The position numbers and the translations under genes were made by a program. A stretch of DNA of 64,000 nucleotides from Deltaproteobacteria bacterium HGW-Deltaproteobacteria-6 (GTDB lineage Bacteria > Desulfobacterota > Syntrophia > Syntrophales > Smithellaceae), in the NCBI GenBank assembly GCA_002840435.1, contig PHAT01000001.1, positions 656,979 to 720,978 on the forward strand, read 5' to 3'. The notes beneath the pieces were generated by a model. The model made no database searches. It was not told the DNA's origin and saw nothing but the letters and a program-made list of their open reading frames with translations. The first letter of the stretch is position 1; each line of letters opens with the position of its first letter. Of this stretch, positions 53,097-62,233 are shown piece after piece.

Positions 53097-54488
53097 ATGA
53101 CAAACGGAAAAATTCTCGTTGCCGATGATAATGAACAAAGCAGGGAAACACTCAAAGAAATACTGACCGAAGAAGGTTATAAAGTCAAAACCGTCAATGA
53201 TGGACAGGAAGGGATTAAAGCTTTCCTTGAAGATGCATACGACTTAATCATCACAGACCTGCGCATGCCAAAGGTGGACGGCCTGGAATTTCTCAAATAC
53301 ATTAAAAAAGCCAACCCTGACTGTATTGTTATCATGATTACCGGACACGCCACGGTTAATGCCGCCGTTTCCGCCATGCAAATGGGCGCTTTCGATTTTA
53401 TATCCAAACCCATTAAAGATGACCTGGTCAAGTTATCCGTTAATCGCGCCATAAATTTTGCCAAGCTTCGCGATGAAAATGCTTCGTTGAAAGAAAACCT
53501 CAAGGAAAGACAGGATTTTAATAAAATCATCGGTTACAGTGACTGCATGAAAAAAGTTTTTGACACGATTGAGAAGGTGTCTAATTCCGACAGTACCGTG
53601 CTGATCACCGGTGAGAGCGGAACCGGCAAGGAACTGGTCGCCCGGGAGATTCATTTCAAGAGCGACCGTAAGAATCAACCGATCATCCCGGTTAACTGCG
53701 GCGCCATACCGGAAGACCTGCTCGAAAGTGAACTCTTCGGCCACGAAAAAGGTGCTTTTACCGGCGCGATCCGCAACCGCATAGGTCGATTTGAACTGGC
53801 TCAGGGCGGCACGATATTTCTCGATGAAATAGGCGATATGAGCCCCTCCCTTCAGGTGAAAGTTCTGCGTGTCATACAGGAAAAGCAGTTTGAACGGATT
53901 GGAGGCGTTAAAACCATCAACGTTGATATCCGCATTATCACCGCCACCAACCAAAATCTGGAAAAGGCAGTAGCTGACAAGCATTTCCGAGAGGATCTTT
54001 TCTACCGGATTAACGTTATTCCCATTAACCTGCCGCCTTTACGTGAACGCGGTTCTGATATCCAGATTCTCGCCAATCATTTTTTAGTGCATTTTAATAA
54101 GCTCAAAAAGAAAAATATTGAGCGCATCACGCCCGAGGCTATCAATCATTTGATGCGCTATAACTGGCCCGGCAATGTGCGGGAGCTGCAGAATTTGATC
54201 GAAATGCTTGTGGTCATGAAGGAGGAAGGCGAAATCTCTGTTGACGATTTGCCCGCGAAAATTCGCAACACTCCCAGTGGAAATGTCGGTTCAGGAACCA
54301 TCATATTTTCTGAAGATGGCATTGACTTCAATGATCATGTCAGCCGTCTGGAGAAAGAGCTTCTGCTCAAAGCGCTGAAAATGAGCGGTGGCGTCAAAAA
54401 CCGTGCAGCCAAACTGCTCAACCTCAATCGCACCACCCTGGTGGAAAAACTAAAGCGGTTAAATATCGCCAACGACTGGGTGGATTAA
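53097..54488 (+). CDS. Sigma-54-dependent response regulator with FleQ-like DNA-binding domain
   Basis: This 463-aa activator has an intact receiver ([18 protein letters not shown]; phosphoacceptor in [20 protein letters not shown]), an AAA+ domain with [13 protein letters not shown], the sigma-54 loop GAFTGA, and ARG-finger region residues. Its C-terminal helix-turn-helix ([27 protein letters not shown]) is of the FleQ/FlrA/FgrM type, which uses the RTTLVEKL recognition helix. Unlike FleQ and FlrA it keeps a phosphorylatable aspartate. It stands alone with no partner kinase, at the end of the motility island, and could be the top-level flagellar regulator; that is inference. Confidence 0.88.
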   Translation: MTNGKILVADDNEQSRETLKEILTEEGYKVKTVNDGQEGIKAFLEDAYDLIITDLRMPKVDGLEFLKYIKKANPDCIVIMITGHATVNAAVSAMQMGAFDFISKPIKDDLVKLSVNRAINFAKLRDENASLKENLKERQDFNKIIGYSDCMKKVFDTIEKVSNSDSTVLITGESGTGKELVAREIHFKSDRKNQPIIPVNCGAIPEDLLESELFGHEKGAFTGAIRNRIGRFELAQGGTIFLDEIGDMSPSLQVKVLRVIQEKQFERIGGVKTINVDIRIITATNQNLEKAVADKHFREDLFYRINVIPINLPPLRERGSDIQILANHFLVHFNKLKKKNIERITPEAINHLMRYNWPGNVRELQNLIEMLVVMKEEGEISVDDLPAKIRNTPSGNVGSGTIIFSEDGIDFNDHVSRLEKELLLKALKMSGGVKNRAAKLLNLNRTTLVEKLKRLNIANDWVD

Positions 54489-54587
54489 CCCACATAAACA
54501 TTTCTGAGTCATGTTCCGCCTAGAATCAGGTGTCTGTTTTAGAACGGGGCCGAAACCGGTTCAGCCTTGCCCGATTATTTTCCAAGG

Positions 54588-55943
54588 TCAAGTCCGTCGC
54601 ATCTCCTGAAAGTGGTGATTGGGCTTCAAACCGGCGGCGTCGGAAGAAAAATCGTTCTTGATTCTGTTCACAAAATACATCTCCACCGATCCTTTATTTT
54701 TCGCCATGACTTGTCCGCGTGCTTCAGTTTCAAAATAATCTTTAACCCGGACATATGTCGATGCGGAAATGTTGATCCGGCCCCTCTCGCCCGACGATTC
54801 CATACGGCTGGCCACGTTAACCGAATCACCCCAGACATCATAGACAAATTTCTTTTCACCCACAACACCGGCCATCAAAGGTCCGGTATTGATTCCAATT
54901 CGAATTTCAAATACCGGACGCCCTTTATCCGCTTTTTCTCTATTGATTTTTTCGATCAATGACTGAAACTCCAGAGCGCCGAGGACCGCATCAATTTCAT
55001 GGGTCTTATTGGCTGCAGGCACCCCTCCCGCAAACATATAGGCGTCACCGATTGTTTTAAGTTTTTCCAGACCGTATTGGTCCATCACCCGGTCAAAGCG
55101 GGAAAACACTTCATCGAGTTCTCTGACCAGTTGATCAGGAGTGAGTTTTTCCGTAATTTTAGTAAAACCAACAATATCTGTAAAAACAATTGTTGCGGAT
55201 TCGTAAAAGACGGGCTTTACAAACCCATCATCCTTGAGTTCCTTCGCAACGGCAGGAGGCAGAATATTTAAAAGCAGCCTGTCAATTTTTTCTTTGTCGG
55301 ATCTTAATTCCCCGCTTTGCTGTTCTATTTTTTTTGATTTCAGCCAGCTTGCATAGCGCATATTATCGAGGAGATAAATGAACAAAATGGTGACAAAGCT
55401 GGCGCTCAGCAAGTTATGCAGACTGTATCTTGCACTCATCGCTTCAAAAGACATCCCTTTGAGAAAACCGACCATGAAAAATGTGGCCAGAGACGCGGCC
55501 AGAATCATCAGAGCCGTTCGCCTTTCAGCCGGTGCGACGGCCAGCAGGGTCAGGACAAAGATGTTCCCCCCCATATAAACCGGATCGGCATTGGTCAAAG
55601 CGGTGATCAGACCGCAGGATATCACCAGGTAGGCGCCGATCATATGAACAAACAGCAAGTTGCGCTCGGGAAATTTCCGGGACATATAAAGAATAAAAAT
55701 TGTCAGACTGACCAGAGACAGCCCGATGCGGATCACAGGAAGAAGCGGTTCCTCCGGATGCAGATGTCCGTCCAGGGGAATATAGGGCAGCCAGGCAAAA
55801 GTTGTTGTGAGTGAAACAAAAAAGAGAATCCGGCCGCACTGATAATTTAATTCTTTGGAAAAAGTCTGAGGATACTCCGCGCGTTCGCTTTCAAAAACGG
55901 CGGAAGCCCTTAATCGTCGCAGTAAGTATCGTATAACGTCCAC
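54588..55943 (-). CDS. Membrane-bound class III adenylate/guanylate cyclase
   Basis: This 451-aa protein has about six hydrophobic N-terminal segments (residues 30-200), a linker and a cyclase catalytic domain: metal-binding Asp in IVFTDIVGFT, second Asp in LEKLKTIGDAYM with the purine-specifying Lys, and the transition-state Asn/Arg in VWGDSVNVASRME. These support an active enzyme, more likely an adenylate than guanylate cyclase. It starts with GTG behind AAGGCGG. The C-terminal 25 residues after the fold are polar. It lies downstream of the hydrolase genes with a 138-base gap and converges on the 53097 regulator. Confidence 0.92.
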   Translation of the reverse strand: MDVIRYLLRRLRASAVFESERAEYPQTFSKELNYQCGRILFFVSLTTTFAWLPYIPLDGHLHPEEPLLPVIRIGLSLVSLTIFILYMSRKFPERNLLFVHMIGAYLVISCGLITALTNADPVYMGGNIFVLTLLAVAPAERRTALMILAASLATFFMVGFLKGMSFEAMSARYSLHNLLSASFVTILFIYLLDNMRYASWLKSKKIEQQSGELRSDKEKIDRLLLNILPPAVAKELKDDGFVKPVFYESATIVFTDIVGFTKITEKLTPDQLVRELDEVFSRFDRVMDQYGLEKLKTIGDAYMFAGGVPAANKTHEIDAVLGALEFQSLIEKINREKADKGRPVFEIRIGINTGPLMAGVVGEKKFVYDVWGDSVNVASRMESSGERGRINISASTYVRVKDYFETEARGQVMAKNKGSVEMYFVNRIKNDFSSDAAGLKPNHHFQEMRRT

Positions 55944-56081
55944 ATTATCCGCCTTCTTTGTTTTCTCCCAGCTCGCAGAAACATATCCGGGGTATGGAGC
56001 CTAATCCTTTTATTGCTTTCCTCCGCCTCTTTGTTACCCTGTTGGAAATGAACGTGATCTGATAAAATCCGGCAAGATCAG

Positions 56082-56927
56082 TCATGGCTTGCAACTTAGC
56101 AATCGAATCCTTTTTTCAAGCCATTGGTGAATATCTTCAAGCACCTTATCCTTTTCCGGTTCGTTCATGATTTCGTGATAAAGGCCGTCGTAAATTTTAA
56201 GTTCTTTATCTTTTGATGAGATGTTTTCATAAAAATAAGCAGATAAATCGTGAGGAACAATCTGATCGTCTCCACCATGCAGAATCAGGCAGGCAGAGGT
56301 ATAGGCGGCGTGGTTGTCCATCAGCCAGCGAGCCCCGCGAATCAATGCTTCGCTCATCAATTTTGTGGTAAATTCTTTGAGATTAAGCGGATCATTCCGG
56401 TAATCCCGCACAACAGCGGGATCACGGGAGACCTTATCGTCCAGGCTATTGGGAATGGGCGCGCGGGGTGACGCACTGAAATCAATTCCTTCCAAACCGG
56501 CCAACATGGGTTGAATCATGCTTGCCGCCCCGGAAAGCACCTGACCGGACAGACGACCGGGATATTTTATGGAGTACGCCGCAGCGATGAAACCACCCAG
56601 ACTGTGCCCCAGCATAAAAACGGGAAGTTTCGGATTTTCCCGATTCACCAGCTCAACCACCTTTTCAGTATCATCGATGAATTCATTGAAATCGTCCACG
56701 TAACCGCGCTCGCCTCCTGAACGTCCATGTCCGCGATTGTCGAAGCGATAGACTGAATAACCGCAGGCATTGAACCGGGACGCCACGTAATTGTAACGTT
56801 CGGAGTGTTCACAGAGTCCATGGACAATAATAACGGCTGCCCTGGAACCCTCCACGATGTTCCTGGAAACATAAAGTTCCACAGCGTCTCCGGCTTTCAG
56901 CCGACTCTCTTGAAAGCTTGCTTCCAT
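56082..56927 (-). CDS. Alpha/beta hydrolase, monoacylglycerol-lipase-like
   Basis: This 281-aa hydrolase has the oxyanion segment IIVHGLCEHSERY, NRGHGRSGG, the nucleophile elbow GHSLGG, and a plausible Asp-His pair (LILHGGDDQIVPHD, then GLYHEIMNEPEKD). The lysophospholipase/monoglyceride-lipase family (Hydrolase_4) fits best. The start at 56927 has GGGAG at the right spacing; the frame extending to 57014 overlaps the upstream gene. It is probably cotranscribed with the cyclase-family gene. The substrate is not predictable. Confidence 0.9.
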   Translation of the reverse strand: MEASFQESRLKAGDAVELYVSRNIVEGSRAAVIIVHGLCEHSERYNYVASRFNACGYSVYRFDNRGHGRSGGERGYVDDFNEFIDDTEKVVELVNRENPKLPVFMLGHSLGGFIAAAYSIKYPGRLSGQVLSGAASMIQPMLAGLEGIDFSASPRAPIPNSLDDKVSRDPAVVRDYRNDPLNLKEFTTKLMSEALIRGARWLMDNHAAYTSACLILHGGDDQIVPHDLSAYFYENISSKDKELKIYDGLYHEIMNEPEKDKVLEDIHQWLEKRIRLLSCKP

Positions 56928-56955
56928 CAGAGGCTCCCTTCTAAATACGACTTCA

Positions 56956-57594
56956 TCATACGATGGTTTCCGGTCCGCGGACGATAACCCGGCAGGGAGA
57001 ACCGCTGACACCAACCAGTCTCAGCGGCAAAACAAATATTTCACCGTTGCCGGAAATACCACGTGCCTCCTTCTGCTCCAGATCTTCTACAAGAAATTTT
57101 GCCGCTTCGGCTACGAGCCGCTGAAAAGCAAAAGGCTCGTCATTATCAATTTCAATATTTCCGGAAAGCACCAGCAGCGCGGCGTCCAGGAAAAGAATTT
57201 TCTGCATCGCTTCAACGGATAGCTTTGCAGACTGATTTTCAGGAGTTCTTAAAAAAATAATCTTCTCATGATGGTAGGTTTTCAGTGATTCAGTTATGTA
57301 GGATAGAGATGAAACGGGAGGTAGGTCCAGTAAATAATAATTTCCAATGAGTTGATCAGGCGACAAAGCCTCCAAGAAGTCGCCATTTTCCAGAAAATGC
57401 GCCGGAGCATCAATGTGCGTTCCGCTTTGTGTCCCCATCGACAGCCGGCTGACGCAAAAGCCCTCTTTGGCTATGGAACTCCAGCCCCCAAACTCCAGCG
57501 GCGGATCGGAATATTTTCCTCTTGAATAGGGAATGAAAGACGCATCCAACGGTTTTGTCAAATCGATGATGGTGTTTCGTTGATTTTCGCGCAA
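56956..57594 (-). CDS. Cyclase-family metal-dependent hydrolase (kynurenine-formamidase fold)
   Basis: This 212-aa protein has the metal-binding signature SGTHIDAPAHF, preceded by DLTKPLDASF and followed by YYLLDLPP and LVGVSGSPCRVI-type segments. This is the cyclase/formamidase family (PF04199), which includes KynB and isatin hydrolase. I propose a TTG start at 57594 because GGAGGGG lies just upstream. The frame is open from a GTG at 57669, but the extra 25 residues are not family-like. There are no tryptophan-degradation genes nearby, so the substrate is unknown. Confidence 0.85.
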   Translation of the reverse strand: MRENQRNTIIDLTKPLDASFIPYSRGKYSDPPLEFGGWSSIAKEGFCVSRLSMGTQSGTHIDAPAHFLENGDFLEALSPDQLIGNYYLLDLPPVSSLSYITESLKTYHHEKIIFLRTPENQSAKLSVEAMQKILFLDAALLVLSGNIEIDNDEPFAFQRLVAEAAKFLVEDLEQKEARGISGNGEIFVLPLRLVGVSGSPCRVIVRGPETIV

Positions 57595-57712
57595 GTACCC
57601 CTCCCGCCAAAAATCATAAATGAATATTATTTCAGACTCTTCCTCTTTACATAATGCCCGGTCCTGCACGTCACACCGGGCAAACGCCGGGCTCCGCGCT
57701 CCGCGCTTCGCA

Positions 57713-59746
57713 CTATGCTTTATTATATTCTCCGAAAATCATCGTAAAGACAGCGCGTCCCTGTGTGGCGGAACGCAGGTCCGTGGAATAACCAAACATC
57801 GCTTTGAGCGGCACCTTGGCTTTGATTTCAGAAACCGGTCCCTTGGGATTAACCGCCTGAATTTCACCCCGGCGGGCATTGATATCGCCGATGACATCGC
57901 CCATAAACTCGCTGGGAGTGATAATATCCACCGTCATGATCGGTTCCAGCATAACGGGATCGGCGGCAAGGCAACCGTCACGAAACGCAGTGGCCGCCGC
58001 AATTTTGTAACCCTGTGCGGAAGATTCACCGTCGCGGTAAGCGCCGCCGATTAACCTGACGCCAACATCGATCACCGGGTAGCTGTTGAGAACGCCGCTC
58101 ATCATCGCTTCCCGGATGCCTTCTTCTATCGCTTCATGGTATTCGACGGGGATCATCTCCCCGGGCAGTTGATTAACAATTTCGTTTCCCGTACCTCGTT
58201 TCCGGGGAACAATTTCAATGCGTACCTGTCCAAAATGCCTTTTCTCACCCAATTCCTTTTCAAAGATACTCTCAATTTCAAAAGGCTTCTGAATCGTTTC
58301 CCGATAAACAACACGCGGCCTGCCGACATTAACACGGGCATTAAATTCGCGAAGCAGACGATCCACAATAATCTCCAGATGCAGTTCGCCCATGCCGGAA
58401 ATCACAGTCTGTGCTGTCTCGTCATCGTACTTAACGCGCAACGTCGGATCTTCATCGGTCAGTTTGACCAGCGCCTGTGCCAGCTTTTCCTGATCGGCCG
58501 GCGTCTTGGCTTCAATAGCCTGGCTGATGACCGGCTCATAAAATTCCATTTGCTCCAGTATGATCGGATGGGCCTCATCGCAAAGAGTATCGCCGGTGGT
58601 TGTTTCCTTCAATCCCAGCACAGCGACAAGTTCTCCCGCCGACGCCTTATCAATTCTTTCCCGCTTATTGGAATGCATCTGTAAAAGGCGGGCAATTTTT
58701 TCCTTCTTCTTTTTAACGACGTTGTATACCTCGCCATTGGCGAAAATCTGTCCGGAATAAATGCGCAGATAGGTAAGTTTGCGGCCTTCATCAAGCTGAA
58801 TTTTAAAAGCCAGCGCCGCCAGCGGTTCTTTATCCGAACTATGGCGAATCTCTTCCTGTTTTGTTTTCGGGTTGATGCCTTTGACGGGAGGGACATCTTC
58901 CGGTGACGGAAGATAATTTACAACAGCATCCAGTATGGGCTGGATGCCCTTATTGCGAAGCGCTGCGCCGCACATGACCGGAACGATTTTTAAAGCGATT
59001 GTTGACCTGCGCAACGCCGTGTTAATTTGCGCAACTGATAATTCCTCGCCGGCCAGATATAGATCCGCCAGATCGTCGTCACAGTCCGCCAGTGTTTCAA
59101 TCATTTTTTCGCGTTCATCCGCCACGGCTTCCGCAAACTCTTCAGGTATCTCAGTCGTCGTATATTCAGCGCCCTGAGAGCTCTCATCCCAAATCAACAT
59201 TTTCCGGTTAATCAAATCAATGATCCCGCGAAATGTATCTTCGCTGCCTACCGGAATTTGAACAGGCACGGGAATCGAGTGGAAACGTTCGCGCATCATT
59301 TTAACGACATGAAAATAATCGGCACCGATACGGTCCATCTTGTTGACGAAAGCGATTTTGGGAACGCCATATTTATCCGCCTGATGCCAGACGGTTTCCG
59401 ACTGCGGCTCGACGCCCGCAACGGCGCAAAACACGACAACTGCGCCATCCAGCACGCGCAGGGACCGCTCCACTTCAATCGTAAAATCTACGTGTCCGGG
59501 GGTGTCAATAATATGAATTTCGGAATTTTTCCAGGTACAGGTGGTCACCGCGGACGTAATGGTGATGCCTCTTTCCTGTTCCTGAGGCATCCAGTCCATA
59601 ACGGCTTCCCCGTCGTGCACTTCACCTATTTTATAGGACTTGCCTGTATAAAACAGGATTCTCTCACTGACGGTTGTTTTTCCCGCATCAATATGAGCGA
59701 CAATACCAATATTGCGAGTACGTGATATTTTGGATTTCGGTGCCAT
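57713..59746 (-). CDS. fusA: EF-G paralogue, translation elongation factor
   Basis: This 677-aa GTPase has the EF-G G-domain ([81 protein letters not shown]) and domains II-V to the C-terminus ([35 protein letters not shown]). It catalyses ribosomal translocation or a related step. It lies apart from the str operon: no rpsL, rpsG or tuf is adjacent. It is also slightly short (690-700 aa is usual), so it is probably a second EF-G rather than the sole copy. The start follows the GerMN gene by seven bases. Confidence 0.92.
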   Translation of the reverse strand: MAPKSKISRTRNIGIVAHIDAGKTTVSERILFYTGKSYKIGEVHDGEAVMDWMPQEQERGITITSAVTTCTWKNSEIHIIDTPGHVDFTIEVERSLRVLDGAVVVFCAVAGVEPQSETVWHQADKYGVPKIAFVNKMDRIGADYFHVVKMMRERFHSIPVPVQIPVGSEDTFRGIIDLINRKMLIWDESSQGAEYTTTEIPEEFAEAVADEREKMIETLADCDDDLADLYLAGEELSVAQINTALRRSTIALKIVPVMCGAALRNKGIQPILDAVVNYLPSPEDVPPVKGINPKTKQEEIRHSSDKEPLAALAFKIQLDEGRKLTYLRIYSGQIFANGEVYNVVKKKKEKIARLLQMHSNKRERIDKASAGELVAVLGLKETTTGDTLCDEAHPIILEQMEFYEPVISQAIEAKTPADQEKLAQALVKLTDEDPTLRVKYDDETAQTVISGMGELHLEIIVDRLLREFNARVNVGRPRVVYRETIQKPFEIESIFEKELGEKRHFGQVRIEIVPRKRGTGNEIVNQLPGEMIPVEYHEAIEEGIREAMMSGVLNSYPVIDVGVRLIGGAYRDGESSAQGYKIAAATAFRDGCLAADPVMLEPIMTVDIITPSEFMGDVIGDINARRGEIQAVNPKGPVSEIKAKVPLKAMFGYSTDLRSATQGRAVFTMIFGEYNKA

Positions 59747-59753
59747 AACAGTA

Positions 59754-60377
59754 TCAGTTTTTCTCTTCTTTAACCGGCGTGTAAAGATCGGAATCCGGTC
59801 TGAAAGGATGAAGGGTGGAAATATGTCCTTTAATCGAAGGCAATTCTTTTCCGTCGACCAGTATTTTCACGGCTTTAATGTCGGAAATATTGGAAGTTAA
59901 TGTATTCGTCAGTGAATAGATGGTGGCCATCTCGGCCGTGGAACCGCCCGGATGAGACTTGATCAGATTATTGCTGAAGTTAACCTGCGCCACGCCCTCT
60001 TTATCCATCTTTACATCCTTGAGCGTAACATTGGCCGGAAAGGTATTGACATTGCCCGTTTTGGAGCCAGCCAGCAGAGCTTTGACAACTTCTTTTGCCT
60101 GTTCAGCCGCATCGTCTGATTTAAAAATATAGCGTTTCTCGGCTACCAGAAAGCGTTCCTGAGCGTCTGAAAAATAGATTTCAGCAATCTTTTTCTCTTT
60201 CTTTTTTAGGGCTTCCATATCCACCGGCGGAAATAGAGCATTAAATAAAATGACAAAGAAAAGAACTAATAATAAGACGACACCGCTGATGATCGCAACC
60301 AGATAAATTACTCGAGTGGATTTTTTTTTCTTCCGGTCTTTAAAATCTTCAGACCGGCGCTGCTTTTTTGTGGACAT
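59754..60377 (-). CDS. GerMN-domain membrane-anchored protein
   Basis: This 207-aa protein has a basic N-terminus, one membrane segment ([27 protein letters not shown]) and an extracytoplasmic domain with [85 protein letters not shown], the GerMN pattern. Such domains occur in spore germination proteins and in envelope proteins of non-spore-formers. Its function here is unknown. AGAGGAG precedes the ATG. A good sigma-70 promoter lies at 60410-60438. Confidence 0.85.
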   Translation of the reverse strand: MSTKKQRRSEDFKDRKKKKSTRVIYLVAIISGVVLLLVLFFVILFNALFPPVDMEALKKKEKKIAEIYFSDAQERFLVAEKRYIFKSDDAAEQAKEVVKALLAGSKTGNVNTFPANVTLKDVKMDKEGVAQVNFSNNLIKSHPGGSTAEMATIYSLTNTLTSNISDIKAVKILVDGKELPSIKGHISTLHPFRPDSDLYTPVKEEKN

Positions 60378-60409
60378 ATTTATTGGCTCCTCTTGGGAAA
60401 AACTGCGAC

Positions 60410-60438
60410 AATCTAGGGTATTTTTCTTTCACTGTCAA
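60410..60438 (-). promoter_or_regulatory. Sigma-70 promoter of the GerMN-fusA unit
   Basis: On the minus strand TTGACA is followed by 17 bases and TAGATT. The -35 is perfect and the -10 matches TATAAT at 4 of 6. The start site would lie about 25 bases before the GerMN ATG, so the GerMN, EF-G and hydrolase genes may form one transcript. Confidence 0.65.
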
Positions 60439-60508
60439 GCACAACAAACTGTGTCTGCTCAAGAACTTTCTCCTTCCGTAAAGCATCCATTATTTTTTCA
60501 TCCCAGTG

Positions 60509-60542
60509 AAAAAAACAGCCCGCGGAATAACACACGGGCTGT
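60509..60542 (-). terminator. Intrinsic terminator after the rubrerythrin gene
   Basis: On the minus strand ACAGCCCG pairs with CGGGCTGT around a 12-base loop, followed by seven T. It is about 31 bases after the rubrerythrin stop. Confidence 0.88.
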
Positions 60543-60573
60543 CGGATAGTCTGTCTTACCGGATAACCGGCTG

Positions 60574-61152
60574 CTAATAATTCTCGGCTAATGATTCATA
60601 ATACGCCTGCGGATGTTTGCAGGCCGGACATTCCTTAGGTGCTTCAGGACCTTCATATACATAACCACAATTGATGCAATGCCATTTGGTTGTCTCTTTT
60701 TTCTGAAACACTTCGCTGTTGACGATATTTTCGACAAGCTTACGATATCTTTTTTCATGAAACATCTCGACTTTGGAAATCTGTTCGAAGGAACGCGCTA
60801 CTTCCGGGAATCCTTCCTCAATGGCAACTTTGGCTGCCTGGGCGTAAAGGATTGTCCATTCCATATTTTCACCGGCGGCGGCCGCTTCCAGATTGCTTTT
60901 CGTATCGGCAATAACACCTGCCGGAAAAGCCGCCGTAATTTCAACTTCACCACCCTCGAGGTATTTAAAGAAAATTTTGGCGTGTTCTTTTTCATTTTCC
61001 GCAGTTTCCAGAAAGAATCGGGAAATCTGTTCATATCCTTCTTTTTTCGCGGCACTCGCAAAAAATGTATAGCGATTTCTTGCCTGTGACTCACCGGCAA
61101 AAGCCGCCAGTAGATTTTTTTCTGTTTTCGTTCCTTTAATCGATTTAGCCAT
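60574..61152 (-). CDS. rbr: Rubrerythrin, peroxide-reducing diiron protein
   Basis: This 192-aa protein has the ferritin-like diiron domain (LLAAFAGESQARNRYTFFA, FLETAENEKEHAKIFFKYL, EEGFPEVARSFEQISKVEMFHEKRYRKLVE) and a C-terminal rubredoxin-type iron site, CINCGYVYEGPEAPKECPACKHP. It reduces hydrogen peroxide in anaerobes. This supports an anaerobic or microaerobic host. It follows the flavin reductase gene by 63 bases and ends in a strong terminator. Confidence 0.97.
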   Translation of the reverse strand: MAKSIKGTKTEKNLLAAFAGESQARNRYTFFASAAKKEGYEQISRFFLETAENEKEHAKIFFKYLEGGEVEITAAFPAGVIADTKSNLEAAAAGENMEWTILYAQAAKVAIEEGFPEVARSFEQISKVEMFHEKRYRKLVENIVNSEVFQKKETTKWHCINCGYVYEGPEAPKECPACKHPQAYYESLAENY

Positions 61153-61215
61153 CCTTATGTCTCCTTTCCTTGCTGTTTCCTGTTAATTAATATTTCTCCA
61201 AAAGATTATCAATGG

Positions 61216-61785
61216 TTATTTCAGTTTTTTGCCCGCATCAAAAGCTTTTCCCAGATATTTTCCGATGCCGTGGTAATCACGCTTTTCCGGAACGTAAACA
61301 ACCGGATCGATTTTTAAAATATCCGGCAATCCGCCATCGCCCAACATCGATTCATCGACCTTCACATCCAGTATTTCACCGATAAAATGCGTATGAATGC
61401 CGACATCGGTTTGCCCGATCAGTTTACATTCAACAATCATGGGAAATTCTTGAATATACGGAGCATCAACCTTATCGCTTTTTACGGCGTTTATTTTTGC
61501 CGCTGCAAATTTATCAACACTCCTACCGGATACGATGCCACAATAATCCGCAATCATCACCTGTGCAGATGAAGGGATATTAACTGTAAAAGCCTGGCGA
61601 TCGATAATATTTTCATACGTGTACCTTGATTTTCTGAGTGAAATGGCCACAGCGGGAGGCTTTGAGCTGCACACGCCTCCCCAGGCCACAGTTGCCGCAT
61701 CCGGCTTTCCTTCTTTATCATACGTGCCGATAACCCAGACGGGCGTGGGATAAACAAGCGTTAAAGCGCCGAAAGATTTCTTCAT
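61216..61785 (-). CDS. Flavin reductase-like FMN-binding protein
   Basis: This 189-aa protein fits the flavin-reductase-like family: YPTPVWVIGTYDKEGKPDAATVAWGGVCSSKPPAVAISLRKSRYTYENI, AFTVNIPS, and VECKLIGQTDVGIHTHFIGEILDV. It likely transfers electrons through FMN and may serve rubrerythrin, which is next downstream; that partnership is inferred from adjacency. A possible sigma-70 promoter lies at 61841-61868. Confidence 0.9.
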   Translation of the reverse strand: MKKSFGALTLVYPTPVWVIGTYDKEGKPDAATVAWGGVCSSKPPAVAISLRKSRYTYENIIDRQAFTVNIPSSAQVMIADYCGIVSGRSVDKFAAAKINAVKSDKVDAPYIQEFPMIVECKLIGQTDVGIHTHFIGEILDVKVDESMLGDGGLPDILKIDPVVYVPEKRDYHGIGKYLGKAFDAGKKLK

Positions 61786-61840
61786 GGCATTTCCCCTTCA
61801 CTGAAATGAATATTGATACGTTTGATATTTAGCGTTTTTA

Positions 61841-61868
61841 TATTTAACAATAAAAGCTCTAATGTCAA
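61841..61868 (-). promoter_or_regulatory. Possible sigma-70 promoter of the flavin reductase gene
   Basis: The minus strand has a perfect TTGACA, then 16 bases, then TAAATA in an AT-rich stretch, about 55 bases upstream of the ATG at 61785. The -10 box is weak. Confidence 0.4.
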
Positions 61869-61979
61869 ATTTCATTAAAATTTAGTTAATTTTTAAAGCA
61901 TATTGTAGTATGTAAAAGACGTTGTTGATAGTATATTTCTTTAGAACAACATTATTCATCATGAGGAGGAACCAAAGTT

Positions 61980-62156
61980 ATGACAACAGTAATGCCGGAA
62001 GGTGAAAATATTCAGAAAGCAATTAAATGGATTTCTGCCAACAGAGAGGATAATGCCGCTCAGCCGCTGTATGTGTTGGTGGAAAAGGCTGTGTTTAAAT
62101 TTGATTTATCCCCTAAGGATAGTGAATTCCTGATCGGATTTTTCAGCAAGAAATAG
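61980..62156 (+). CDS. 58-aa conserved-looking protein, function unknown
   Basis: A complete small ORF begins MTTVMPEGENIQKAIKWIS and ends DSEFLIGFFSKK. A strong GAGGAGG lies 10 bases before the ATG, and a perfect hairpin follows the stop. I recall similar proteins of about 60 residues (PEGEN..KA..WIS ... LSP.D..FL..F) scattered in deltaproteobacteria, often as lone genes, but I cannot confirm this without a search. It is probably a small cytosolic helical protein. It stands alone on the plus strand between two minus-strand genes. Confidence 0.7.
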   Translation: MTTVMPEGENIQKAIKWISANREDNAAQPLYVLVEKAVFKFDLSPKDSEFLIGFFSKK

Positions 62157-62193
62157 CACAAGCGTTCAAGGGTACTTGACCAGCCAAACTTAA

Positions 62194-62230
62194 GGCCGAA
62201 TGCCGATAATTTTCGTATCGGCATTCGGCC
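62194..62230. terminator. Perfect hairpin between convergent genes (bidirectional terminator)
   Basis: GGCCGAATGCCGATA pairs perfectly with TATCGGCATTCGGCC, a 15-bp stem with a 7-base loop. It sits between the ends of the small plus-strand gene (62156) and the minus-strand HIBCH-like gene (62234). Neither side has a long T run, so termination strength is uncertain. Confidence 0.65.
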
Positions 62231-62233
62231 CGG

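Noticed and set aside
57670-57712. GC-rich GCCCGGT/ACCGGGC hairpin after the EF-G gene as a terminator
   Set aside because: No T run follows on the minus strand, and the downstream gene is close. It may be only a weak pause or processing site.
58136-58684. A plus-strand open frame of 182 codons
   Set aside because: It is wholly antisense to the EF-G gene, whose conserved motifs cover the same bases.
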